This document shows positions 1 to 7,576 of a DNA stretch of 33,906 nucleotides, one piece after another. The notes beneath the pieces were generated by a model. It saw nothing but the letters and a program-made list of their open reading frames with translations, was not told where the DNA came from and searched no databases. A program made the position numbers and the translations under genes. Positions within the stretch are counted from its first letter, which is position 1. Every line of letters starts with the position of its first letter. The stretch comes from Spirochaetota bacterium (GTDB lineage: Bacteria > Spirochaetota > Brachyspiria > Brachyspirales > JACRPF01): assembly GCA_038043445.1 (NCBI GenBank), contig JBBTBY010000026.1, forward strand, positions 1 through 33,906. Direction: 5' to 3'.

Positions 1-573
1 ATACTCCTCGTTCAATCGGGCTCCATCCTCACTCCCCGCGTTTATCGTCACCTCATTCCCGGAAACCGAAGTGACACGTCCGAAATATTTTATCTTCGTC
101 CCCTTATCGCCTTCCTCCATCATAATGCCGGTAAGCTTTTCGATAAGACGCCTGAGCGCTTCATTTACCTGCTTGAAATTATCCGTCGATTCCTGCCCCG
201 ACTTTTCAATCTTCGAAGTCTCGATATTCACCATATTCGCCGAAACGAAATACTTATCGCCGATATTCATCACCGCGCCGTATATCATATATTCGACATT
301 GAGCACCTTGCCGATCTTCACCGCGCAGGCGGTTTCGGTGCAGCCGGTCTGCTGGAATTGCTGCTCGCGGAGTATATTCTCCATGTTCGCGCGATCGAGC
401 ACGTCGAATGCGCGGGATGAGACGAGCGCGGACGCGAAAAGCTCGGTGACCGCTTCGCTTTCCATCTGCGAAACACCTTTGGCGGTGAACGCAAGCACCG
501 CAACACGCGGTTTTTTTTCGGCTGCGCAGAGAACGGCGGCGAGGAGGGTGAAGATGAGAAGGCGTTGTATCAT
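1..573 (-). CDS. LpoB/CsgG-like exported envelope protein (3' end outside window)
   Basis: The reading frame begins at ATG 573 and stays open for 191 codons to the window edge, so the C terminus is missing. The N terminus (MIQRLLIFTLLAAVLCAAEKK) is a signal peptide; the Cys at residue 17 gives only a poor lipobox, so type I cleavage after CAA is as likely. Residues 22-115 (RVAVLAF, then DVLDRANMENILREQQFQQ and YMIYGAVMNIG) follow the alpha/beta pattern of the LpoB/CsgG/FlgT superfamily, whose members sit in the periplasm or outer membrane and assist secretion or cell-wall synthases. Residues after about 165 (YFGRVTSVSGNEVTINAG) look like the start of a FlgT-C-like beta domain. An AGGGG ribosome site lies 6 nt before the ATG. 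A related N-terminal pattern recurs in the gene at 12870. Family call fairly good; exact role unknown. Confidence 0.72.
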   Translation of the reverse strand, partial: MIQRLLIFTLLAAVLCAAEKKPRVAVLAFTAKGVSQMESEAVTELFASALVSSRAFDVLDRANMENILREQQFQQTGCTETACAVKIGKVLNVEYMIYGAVMNIGDKYFVSANMVNIETSKIEKSGQESTDNFKQVNEALRRLIEKLTGIMMEEGDKGTKIKYFGRVTSVSGNEVTINAGSEDGARLNEEY

Positions 574-600
574 GAAAAACCCCTGATATTGATAGAGGCG

Positions 601-628
601 ATTATACCGCGGAAGGTTCAATTGTCAA
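601..628 (-). promoter_or_regulatory. Sigma70-type promoter for the LpoB-like gene
   Basis: On the minus strand TTGACA (623-628) and TATAAT (601-606) are separated by 16 bp. Both hexamers match consensus exactly. Predicted transcription start is near 594, leaving a leader of about 21 nt that carries the AGGGG ribosome site. Confidence 0.8.
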
Positions 629-660
629 ATTGATTCACGATAACGTTGAAATTACAGAGA

Positions 661-682
661 GCACGGGGTCTTGACCCCGTGC
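661..682. repeat. 22-nt palindrome
   Basis: GCACGGGGTC and GACCCCGTGC form a 10-bp perfect stem around a 2-nt centre. It lies between two minus-strand genes and beside the larger inverted repeat at 706-916, with which it shares the GGGG...CCCC style. On the minus strand it is followed by TCTCTGTAATTT, a poor U-tract, so terminator function is uncertain. Confidence 0.75.
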
Positions 683-705
683 TTGCATATCCCGGATATT
701 CGAAC

Positions 706-916
706 ACGGGGCTGAAGCCCAATGCCGTTAAGTTAAGACTGATAAGCGTTTGTCCGTCAGATTGTTAACGTTCCCTTCGACTCCGCTCAGGGAACGACAT
801 CATATGTTCATGCAATAACAGACAAATTCGCTTCCCGAGCGGAGCCGAGGGATGCGATGAGGAACGCAGAATTGAATCTGTTCCCTTAACGTAACAGCAT
901 TGGGCTGAAGCCCCGT
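706..916. repeat. Nested inverted-repeat (MITE-like) intergenic element, about 211 bp
   Basis: The outer arms 706-737 and 885-916 are reverse complements at 28 of 32 positions; each includes the GGGCTGAAGCCC core. Inside them a second pair of arms, around 769-796 and 830-876, shares a CCCT-CGGCTCCGCTC-GGGAA pattern in opposite orientation. No convincing coding frame lies inside. The organisation resembles miniature inverted-repeat or REP-type dispersed elements. Together with the palindrome at 661 it fills most of the 475-bp gap 574-1048; I see no gene there. Confidence 0.7.
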
Positions 917-1048
917 CCACCCTCTCATGCTTTGTTCTCTATTTTTGCGAAATCCTTATCATCCGTGCTCATACGGCAATGCCTTCACGGACGATCTCGC
1001 GTCGGAACGGGACTTCGGCGTATTTCCGGCTGTTCCACTCATTGCGGG

Positions 1049-3424
1049 CTACGACCGCAGCGTTATCCCGAACTTCTTTTCGAGCATGGCGAGCGCGCCC
1101 TTCTCTATCGCCTCGGCTTCCGGCGCGGTAAGCGTTTTATCCGGATGATTATACACCACGGCTACCGCCACCGAGCGCTTGCCCGCGGGTACCTGGTCGC
1201 CTTCATACACGTCGACAACGCTTACATCGCGTATCTGTGTATCGAACGCGCGTATCGCATCGATGACGGAGGAAAACGGTGTTGTCCTGTCGAGCACGAG
1301 CGCGAGATCGCGGTACACGGGCGGGAATTTCCAAAGTTCGTTGAAGCCTGTCCTGCCTTCCATGCCAAGGAGCGCGAGGGCGTCGATCTCGAAATAAAAA
1401 ACACGTTCTTTGATATCGAATACTTTCCGTATCGTCGGGGTGACCTCGCCCGCAACGCCGATATCTTTGCCGGCGGCGTTTACCCGCGCGCACACCGTGG
1501 GTACGAAACGAGGATCTGCTGACGGCGTAAGGCCGTATCCCGGGCGTTTCAGATATTTCACGATGATGCTTTCAAGTATGCCGGTCGCATCGAAAAAGTC
1601 GTACATGCGTTCAGCATTGTTCCATTTCTTTTCATCGGTAGTGCCGATGAAAAGAGCGGCGAGCATCTTTCGCTCCGAGTACCCGTCGCCGTCTTTAGTG
1701 AAGACCGAACCGAGCTCGAAATACGCGCCGCCTGTTTTCCCGCGGCTTCGATTGTGAAGCGCCGTGCGCATCATGCCGGCGAAAAGTCCCGGGCGCAATA
1801 TGTCATGCTCATTGCTGAGCGGGCTTATGACGGGAATGAATCGCGATGCATCCGTTCCGATGCGGCTTTCGAGGGAGGAGTCCGTCATGGAATAGTGCAC
1901 GGTCTGCGTAAGGCCGCATGAAGCCGCGTATGAAGAGAGCGCGAGCATGGCATGATAATCGTTCTCCACCTTCTGCGATGCGATGCGCGGCATGGCCGAA
2001 GGGATATCGTTGTAGCCGACGAGGCGCGCTATCTCCTCTACAAGGTCGATCTCCGCCGTGAGGTCGGGCCGGTACACGGGTATCTCTATCTTAAGCGAGT
2101 TCTCGCCGATATTCGCCATCATGAAACCCATGCGTTTGAACACCGCATGCACGTCCGAGCGCGAGAGTTCCACGCCCAGATGCTTCTGCACAAGGTCGCA
2201 GTTAAAAACGATGGTCCTTGGTTCGAACGGTGAGGGATAGATGTCCTTCGCCGTGCTCGCTATCTCGCCGCCGGCCGTTTCTATGATGAGCTCGACAGCG
2301 CGATTGAGCGCCATGACGGTGGTTTCCGGATTGATGCCGCGTTCGAAACGGTAGGATGCATCGCTTTTCAATCCGATCATCTTGCTCCCTTTTCGCACGG
2401 TAACAGGATCGAAGAAGGCGCTTTCAAGGAGTATGTCCTTCGTATTGTTGTCGATCTCGGAATTGGCGCCGCCCATGATGCCCGCTGCCGCGATCGGCTT
2501 TTTCCCGTCGCAGATGAGGAGAATGTCCTCGGAGAGCGTGTGCGTTGATCCGTCGATGACCGTTATCGTTTCGCCCTTCTTCGCCCGGCGCACGATTATC
2601 TTCTTCTCCTCTATCTTCGTAAGATCGAACGCATGCAGGGGCTGACCGTATTCGAGCATGATGTAATTCGTCACATCGACGACATTATTGATCGAGCGCA
2701 GTCCCGCGCGCTCCAGGCGTTCGGCCATCCATCGCGGCGAGGGACCGATGCGCACACCGGTTATCATGCGTGCAGAATAGCGCGGACAGCCCGTGGTGTC
2801 TTCGATGGAAATATCGACATTGCCCGTCCTGTGCTCGAACGCTTTCGTTTCCGGCATCACGAAACGCCGGTCGAATACGGATGCTGCCTCGCGCGCCATG
2901 CCGGCGACGGAAAGGAGATCGCCGCGGTTGGGGGTTATCTCGAATTCGAACACGTAATCGCCGCCGCCGAGCACCGACTGTATCGCGTCGCCCGGTTCCA
3001 CCGGCGCATCGATGAGCCATATCCCGTCCGATGTTTCCTCAAGACCGAGCTCGGCTTTGCTGCATATCATCCCGCTGCTCTCGACGCCGCGCAGTTTCGC
3101 CTTCTTTATCACAAGGCCGTTGGGGAACACGGTGCCCACGGTGGCCACCGGTACGAGCGCTTCCGCCTTTACGTTCGGCGCACCGCAGACGATGCTCTTC
3201 ACACCGAGCCTGCCGAGATCGACGGAACAGACGGAAAGCTTATCCGCATTGGGGTGTTTCTCGAATGAGACGATGCGCCCGATGATAACGCCGGGAATAT
3301 CGGCGCCGATGCGGGTAAGCGAGCTCACCTCGGCCCCGGAAAGCGTGAGCCGTTCGGAGAGCATCTCCGGCGTGATGTTCTCGAGGTCGACATATTCCTT
3401 GAGCCAGGAAAGCGGTATCTTCAT
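1049..3424 (-). CDS. pheT: Phenylalanine--tRNA ligase beta subunit
   Basis: A 791-residue protein of normal length for bacterial PheT, the beta chain of the (alpha-beta)2 enzyme that charges tRNA-Phe in the cytosol. It starts MKIPLSWLKEYVDL, typical of the family. A tRNA-binding (OB-fold) domain spans about residues 40-150 (GRIVSFEKHPNADKLSVC), the B3/B4 editing region about 210-380 (PNRGDLLSVAGMARE), B5 about 405-475, and a C-terminal FDX-ACB anticodon-binding domain about 695-790 (KFPPVYRDLALVLD). The start at 3424 is chosen over an in-frame upstream extension because a GAGG ribosome site precedes it and the family begins there. It lies 19 nt after hisD. The partner pheS, commonly adjacent, is absent from the window and must be elsewhere. 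Confidence 0.96.
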   Translation of the reverse strand: MKIPLSWLKEYVDLENITPEMLSERLTLSGAEVSSLTRIGADIPGVIIGRIVSFEKHPNADKLSVCSVDLGRLGVKSIVCGAPNVKAEALVPVATVGTVFPNGLVIKKAKLRGVESSGMICSKAELGLEETSDGIWLIDAPVEPGDAIQSVLGGGDYVFEFEITPNRGDLLSVAGMAREAASVFDRRFVMPETKAFEHRTGNVDISIEDTTGCPRYSARMITGVRIGPSPRWMAERLERAGLRSINNVVDVTNYIMLEYGQPLHAFDLTKIEEKKIIVRRAKKGETITVIDGSTHTLSEDILLICDGKKPIAAAGIMGGANSEIDNNTKDILLESAFFDPVTVRKGSKMIGLKSDASYRFERGINPETTVMALNRAVELIIETAGGEIASTAKDIYPSPFEPRTIVFNCDLVQKHLGVELSRSDVHAVFKRMGFMMANIGENSLKIEIPVYRPDLTAEIDLVEEIARLVGYNDIPSAMPRIASQKVENDYHAMLALSSYAASCGLTQTVHYSMTDSSLESRIGTDASRFIPVISPLSNEHDILRPGLFAGMMRTALHNRSRGKTGGAYFELGSVFTKDGDGYSERKMLAALFIGTTDEKKWNNAERMYDFFDATGILESIIVKYLKRPGYGLTPSADPRFVPTVCARVNAAGKDIGVAGEVTPTIRKVFDIKERVFYFEIDALALLGMEGRTGFNELWKFPPVYRDLALVLDRTTPFSSVIDAIRAFDTQIRDVSVVDVYEGDQVPAGKRSVAVAVVYNHPDKTLTAPEAEAIEKGALAMLEKKFGITLRS

Positions 3425-3443
3425 TGGTGCATCCTCGTGCCTG

Positions 3444-4709
3444 TTATCGGCTCTGCCGCTCTCGCACTGCATCCGCGTGCGCTGAAAGGCCTTCATATTC
3501 CGCGAGTGCGATGACATCCTCGCCGGCGGTCGTGATATATCGTTTGCTCGCGCGGATAACGTTCACCCGCCGATAGAAATCGTATACGCCGAGCGGCGAT
3601 GAAAAGCGGCTTGCCCCCCAGGTGGGGAGCACATGGTTCGTCCCGATGAGATAATCCCCCAGCGCTTCCGGCGTGTTCTCACCGAGAAAAAGCGCGCCTG
3701 CGTTCTTCACCGAGCCTATGACCTCGGCGTCGGAGAGGCGCGTTATCACTTCGAGGTGTTCGGGGCCGTATTTATTGGCGGCGGCGAACGCACGTTCGAG
3801 CGATTCCACAAGTATCGACTTGCCGTTCTTTTGTATCGAGGCTTCGGCGATGGCGCGTCGTTTCGATGCGCTCACGTACGCCGGGAGCTTCTCGTTCACC
3901 GCGCGTATGAGCTCGCGCGATGTCGTTACCAGTATCGACGATGCGTCCTCATCGTGTTCCGCCTGCGAAATAAGATCACGTGCGATGCAGCCTGCATCAG
4001 CGCTGTCGTCGGCTATTATCATTATCTCCGAGGGCCCGGCGAGCATATCGACGGCGCAGTAGCCGTACACGAGCTTTTTCGCGAGCGTGACATAGACATT
4101 GCCCGGACCGACGATCTTGTCCACGGGCACGAGGTCCTTGCCGCCGAACGCCGCATACGCGATGCCCTGCGCACCGCCCGCTTTCACTATCCGTGCCGCA
4201 CCGAGGAGCTGTGCGAGATAGCATATCTCCTCGCGCACGGCGCCGTTCCTGTCCGGCGGGGTGACGATGGTGATGTCGGGCACACCGGCTATCATCGCCG
4301 GTATCACGGTCATGAGCAATGTCGAGGGATAGAACGCCTTGCCGCCGGGGACGTATACCGCCACGCGGTCGAGCGGCACGATGCTCTGCCCGAGCATGAC
4401 ATCAGCGCCGGCTGTAAAGAACGAACGCTCGCGCTCAAGGATATGGAATTTCTCGATGTTCGATTTTGCGGTCAGTACCGCTTTAAGGACGCGCGCATCC
4501 GCGAATTTCGCGCATGATTCAAGCTCGCTTTTCGGGACGATGAGCGATATATCCGCTGCTGCGGGCGAATCGAATTCGCGGACATAGCGCTTTACGGCTT
4601 CCTCGCCGCTCTTCCGTACATCCTCGACGATACCGCTTACCGTGCGGAGTATCTTTTCATCGAAAGTGACGGCGCGAGTAAGTGATACTTCCGACGCCTC
4701 GGTGAGCAT
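3444..4709 (-). CDS. hisD: Histidinol dehydrogenase
   Basis: A 421-residue protein matching HisD, the zinc enzyme that carries out the last two NAD-dependent oxidations of L-histidinol to L-histidine. Signature stretches in order: YVPGGKAFYPSTLLM (about 125-140), AGPSEIMIIADDSADA (about 225-240), QAEHDEDASS (about 247-257, with the zinc-ligand region), GPEHLEVIT and GDYLIGTNHVLPT (carrying the catalytic Glu-His region in its usual context). The start codon overlaps the stop of the upstream TPR gene by one base (TGATG), indicating translational coupling. No other his genes are visible, so hisD is separated from the rest of the pathway and instead joined to pheT. Confidence 0.96.
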   Translation of the reverse strand: MLTEASEVSLTRAVTFDEKILRTVSGIVEDVRKSGEEAVKRYVREFDSPAAADISLIVPKSELESCAKFADARVLKAVLTAKSNIEKFHILERERSFFTAGADVMLGQSIVPLDRVAVYVPGGKAFYPSTLLMTVIPAMIAGVPDITIVTPPDRNGAVREEICYLAQLLGAARIVKAGGAQGIAYAAFGGKDLVPVDKIVGPGNVYVTLAKKLVYGYCAVDMLAGPSEIMIIADDSADAGCIARDLISQAEHDEDASSILVTTSRELIRAVNEKLPAYVSASKRRAIAEASIQKNGKSILVESLERAFAAANKYGPEHLEVITRLSDAEVIGSVKNAGALFLGENTPEALGDYLIGTNHVLPTWGASRFSSPLGVYDFYRRVNVIRASKRYITTAGEDVIALAEYEGLSAHADAVRERQSR

Positions 4710-5401
4710 CAGATGACCCTGGCTTCAAGGAGGGACACGCGCTCGGCCATTCTTTTCTTGTACACGCTGTCCGGGTTCGCCTTGAGGAAGTCTTTGAGAA
4801 GGGTTATCGCCTTCTCGCGGCGATTGAGCTTACGCTCCACCATGGACATCGTCATGACGACTTCGCCGGCAAGGTATGACTTCGGCCAAGCCTTCATGAA
4901 TTTCGACCCATAATTGAGCGCGTCATCGTAATTGCTGCCCTCGATGGATATGAGGATAAGATCGTACATCGCCTGCGGGGCGAGATAGAACGAGCGATGA
5001 GTGCTGACCGCCGTAAGCTGCTTGACCGCCTCGGTCTGGTTCTTCATGTAGTAGAACGAGTTGCCGAGGAAATACTTCGCACGGAGCGAGAGCGGTGTTC
5101 CGCTCGCTTTCTTTTCCGCATCCTGAAGCGACGTGACCGCATCGTTCAGCATCTGGTTCATTTCAAGGACATTGCCGGCGCGGCGCGACTGCAGGAAGAG
5201 CGAGAAACCCCGCTCATAGACCTCGTTCGCTTTCACCATGCGGCCCTGCTGTACGAAGGAATATCCGATGATGATGATGATGGCGGTCACCGCCGCCAGG
5301 GCGCCGAGGCCTATGGCAACGCGGTATTTCGTGAGTACTTCGATAAGTACGGCCCGCATTCGCTCATTGGTCATTGCCGGTTTTTTTTCCTGCTCGTTCA
5401 T
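4709..5401 (-). CDS. Membrane-anchored TPR-like protein
   Basis: A 230-residue protein with a short charged cytoplasmic N terminus, one transmembrane segment (about residues 28-50, GLGALAAVTAIIIIIGYSFV) and a helical repeat domain of tetratricopeptide type (about 60-225). Repeat-like stretches are AKYFLGNSFYYMKNQTEAVK, YDLILISIEGSNYDDALNYG and KLNRREKAITLLKDFLKANP. The layout, one anchor followed by periplasmic TPRs, resembles YfgM-type proteins, which act around the Sec translocon and envelope chaperones, but this is a structural resemblance only. An AAGGG site precedes the ATG. It is the first gene of an operon with hisD and pheT, whose function does not obviously connect to it. Confidence 0.75.
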   Translation of the reverse strand: MNEQEKKPAMTNERMRAVLIEVLTKYRVAIGLGALAAVTAIIIIIGYSFVQQGRMVKANEVYERGFSLFLQSRRAGNVLEMNQMLNDAVTSLQDAEKKASGTPLSLRAKYFLGNSFYYMKNQTEAVKQLTAVSTHRSFYLAPQAMYDLILISIEGSNYDDALNYGSKFMKAWPKSYLAGEVVMTMSMVERKLNRREKAITLLKDFLKANPDSVYKKRMAERVSLLEARVI

Positions 5402-5452
5402 GGTATGCCCTTTTTCGGAAAATATGCTCGATACGTACGGTATGAAAGATGG

Positions 5453-5481
5453 ATAGTACAGGAAAAATCGTCAAAATGCAA
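5453..5481 (-). promoter_or_regulatory. Promoter of the TPR-hisD-pheT operon
   Basis: On the minus strand TTGCAT (5476-5481) and TACTAT (5453-5458) are spaced 17 bp. Predicted start is near 5446, about 45 nt before the ATG at 5401. It sits in the 98-bp gap after the pseudouridine synthase gene. Confidence 0.6.
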
Positions 5482-5499
5482 TACAAGGAAAGATCGGTT

Positions 5500-6210
5500 T
5501 CAGCCCTGAAAAGACGCCTTTTCCGCGTCCGAGAGCGGCCGCATCGCCCCGGGTAGAAGCTTCCCGAGCACGACCGTGCCGATGGCGACACGCACGAGAT
5601 CGGTCACATGATGACCGAGGGCATCGCAGACGATGCGTATCTCCCGGCGTTTGCCCTCGTTCATGAGCACGCGGAGCACGGAACGCTCATCGTCCGCTGT
5701 CAGTACCTCGCATCCGCGGAAGCGATAGGATACGCCCTCATGGATGATGCCCTTGCGCGCACGGGCGAAGTCCTCCGCACGGACAAGCCCTTTCACCGTA
5801 ACACGATATTCCTTTATTATCTCGAATGACGGATGCGTGATGCGGTGTGCGAACGCGCCGTCATTGGTGAGTATCATGAGCCCGCGCGAGTTGAAATCCA
5901 ATCGTCCTGCGTAGAAGATACGGTACGGCATATCGTCGACATAATCGGCGATGGAACGCTTGCCGCGGAGTTTCGCCATCGTGCTCATGACATTCATCGG
6001 TTTGTGGAAGGCGAAGTAGACCATCGCTTCGTTCGCTATCGCCTTGCCGTCAAAGGAAACGATATCGGTCGTGCGTATGCGCGTCCCAAGCTCGGTGACG
6101 ACAGCCCCGTTCACGGTAACGCGTCCCTCCGCGATGAGCTTCTCGCAGGAGCGCCGTGAGCCGATGCCCGCGCGCGAGAGTATCACCTGAAGCCGTATGC
6201 CGGGATTCAT
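5500..6210 (-). CDS. RsuA/RluB-family pseudouridine synthase
   Basis: A 236-residue protein of the RsuA/RluB/RluE/RluF family, which isomerises specific uridines to pseudouridine in ribosomal RNA. An S4 RNA-binding domain occupies residues 5-55 (RLQVILSRAGIGSRRSCEKL). The catalytic motif is GRLDFNSRGLMILTNDG (about 101-117), the Asp being the nucleophile. KEYRVTVKG and NEGKRREIRIVCDALGH are further family signatures. Its ATG overlaps the stop of the preceding pseudouridine synthase by 4 bp (ATGA), so the two are translationally coupled; a GGGGTG ribosome site lies inside the upstream gene. The target nucleotide (RluB-like 23S versus RsuA-like 16S) cannot be settled from sequence alone. Confidence 0.92.
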   Translation of the reverse strand: MNPGIRLQVILSRAGIGSRRSCEKLIAEGRVTVNGAVVTELGTRIRTTDIVSFDGKAIANEAMVYFAFHKPMNVMSTMAKLRGKRSIADYVDDMPYRIFYAGRLDFNSRGLMILTNDGAFAHRITHPSFEIIKEYRVTVKGLVRAEDFARARKGIIHEGVSYRFRGCEVLTADDERSVLRVLMNEGKRREIRIVCDALGHHVTDLVRVAIGTVVLGKLLPGAMRPLSDAEKASFQG

Positions 6211-7085
6211 CCGTCACCCCAGAACATTTCCGGCGGCACAGCGCAGAGCATGATTCGTCTGTCGCTCTCCGGGTGATGCGTCTCAACGATGAGCGAATGG
6301 AGGAGCATGGTCGTATTCTCCCGTCCTCCGTAGAGCGCATCGCCGACTATCGGATATCCGCGCGATGCCAATTGCACGCGCAGCTGATGCCGCACGCCGG
6401 TGATCAATCGCAGGAGCACATAGCATTCATCCATTGTATCAGGGCATCGGGCAAGCAGCGTGAGTTCCGCGCGCGCGCGCAGTCCGCGTACATCGCCGAC
6501 GCGCATTTTCTCTTTCTCACCCGAGCGCTCCTTCACGAGCACATCTTCCATGAGCATATGCCCCGGCGGTGTGCCGGCCACTCGCGCAAGGTAGTATTTT
6601 TCCGTGCGTTCTGATCGATATGTCGTGCTGAGCGTTCCGAACGCCTGATCGCTCTTTGCCGCGAGCACAAGCCCCGTCGTTTCATGATCGAGCCTGTTGA
6701 CGCTCCCCGCATTGAGCACGCCGCCCGCCTCGGGCGTTTTCCCGCAATGCGCGGCAACGGCGTTCATGAGCGTGTCCGTGTCGTCATGCCGAAGCGGCAC
6801 CGTATGCATGAAGGGGGGTTTATTCACCGCGATGATGCTTTCATCCTCGAAAACGATGGAAAGCGAAATGGCAGGATTCGCCGTTATCCCGGCACCGTCA
6901 GTGATATCGACGGAAAGAACACCGCCTTCCGATATCCGCTCGCTTTTTTTTATGCGATGGCCGTCGTATCGGACGCGCCCCTCGGTGAAAAGCGCTTCAA
7001 GCTCGGTGCGCGAATACTGCGGAAGCCCTTCTTTAAGGACCGTGAGCGCCCGCGCGGTTGTCTTTGCGGTCACTTCACTTGCCAT
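6207..7085 (-). CDS. RluA/RluD-family pseudouridine synthase
   Basis: A protein of 292 residues if started at ATG 7085. It carries an N-terminal S4-like region (SRTELEALFTEGRVRYDGHR) and a RluA-type catalytic domain with NRLDHETTGLVL (active-site Asp) and the signature HQLRVQLASRGYPIVGDALYGG. Family members modify 23S rRNA and/or tRNA. The residue before RLD is Asn where the family usually has His. An in-frame TTG at 7142 would add 19 residues, but it has no ribosome site and those residues have no family match. The ATG lies inside the last codons of the 72-aa gene, and the 3' end overlaps the RluB-like gene by 4 bp, so three genes form one coupled unit. Confidence 0.9.
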   Translation of the reverse strand: MASEVTAKTTARALTVLKEGLPQYSRTELEALFTEGRVRYDGHRIKKSERISEGGVLSVDITDGAGITANPAISLSIVFEDESIIAVNKPPFMHTVPLRHDDTDTLMNAVAAHCGKTPEAGGVLNAGSVNRLDHETTGLVLAAKSDQAFGTLSTTYRSERTEKYYLARVAGTPPGHMLMEDVLVKERSGEKEKMRVGDVRGLRARAELTLLARCPDTMDECYVLLRLITGVRHQLRVQLASRGYPIVGDALYGGRENTTMLLHSLIVETHHPESDRRIMLCAVPPEMFWGDG

Positions 7086-7293
7086 CGAGCGACCGGAGTG
7101 CTTCGAGATAGCAGGCCTCAAAATCGCCGTCGCCGCGTTCAAAATCCGTCACCGATCGGGAGATGCTCCGATTGAGCACGCGTATCATGGCTCGCGCTAT
7201 GGCCATGGTGTCCGCGGAACCGGTACAGCGCTGCTTTATCGCCCGATCGAGCGTGATGATGTTCACGCGGCGGAATACGGTATCATCGTCCAT
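7075..7293 (-). CDS. Small hypothetical protein, 72 aa
   Basis: A 72-residue soluble, mostly helical protein (MDDDTVFRRVNIITLDRAIK...CYLEALRSLDGK) with no family I recognise. It is supported as a gene by a strong AGAGGA ribosome site 7 nt before its ATG and by the 11-bp overlap of its 3' end with the downstream pseudouridine synthase, which has no good ribosome site of its own and probably depends on translation of this gene. An in-frame upstream extension runs through dispersed repeat sequence and is rejected. Confidence 0.6.
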   Translation of the reverse strand: MDDDTVFRRVNIITLDRAIKQRCTGSADTMAIARAMIRVLNRSISRSVTDFERGDGDFEACYLEALRSLDGK

Positions 7294-7353
7294 TGCTGTT
7301 CCTCTTGTAAGTATTACGAGCATGGATATATAGTATGCCGAGGGAAGAGGAAT

Positions 7354-7435
7354 TAACCACGGATGAACACAGATGAACACGGATAGAGGAATAATGTAAA
7401 GAAGGGAAAGGGAAAACCACGGAGCGCACCGAGGG
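7354..7435. repeat. Dispersed CCACGGA-type repeat debris
   Basis: AACCACGGATGAACACAGAT followed by GAACACGGAT, and about 60 bp later AACCACGGAGCGCACCGAGG. These phrases belong to a widespread class of intergenic repeats; a related phrase (AACCACTGAGGGCACAGAG) occurs at about 10970. The 283-bp gap 7294-7576 contains these, the hairpin at 7460-7506, and no gene. Confidence 0.55.
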
Positions 7436-7440
7436 GGATA

Positions 7441-7506
7441 AGAAGAAAAAGGAAGCGCTCCCCTCTCCGGTTGTTGGTGAGCCTGTCGAATCATCCGGGA
7501 GAGGGG
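7441..7506 (-). terminator. Hairpin with T-rich tail downstream of trpS
   Basis: Read on the minus strand, CCCCTCTCC (7498-7506) pairs with GGAGAGGGG (7460-7468) across a loop of about 29 nt that contains a GACAGGCTCACC phrase; a T-rich stretch (TTCCTTTTTCTTCTT) follows nine bases later. It could end the murC-murB-trpS transcript, but the sequence is also typical of a dispersed repeat, so terminator function is only likely. Confidence 0.4.
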
Positions 7507-7576
7507 CTGGGGGTGAGGTCTGCGCATCAAAAATGAATGTATCGGCCTCAGCCATTACATGCTCCGTCATCATTCC

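Noticed and set aside
7086-7142. TTG 7142 as start of the RluA-like synthase
   Set aside because: No ribosome site and the extra 19 residues have no family match; ATG 7085 fits the S4-domain start better.
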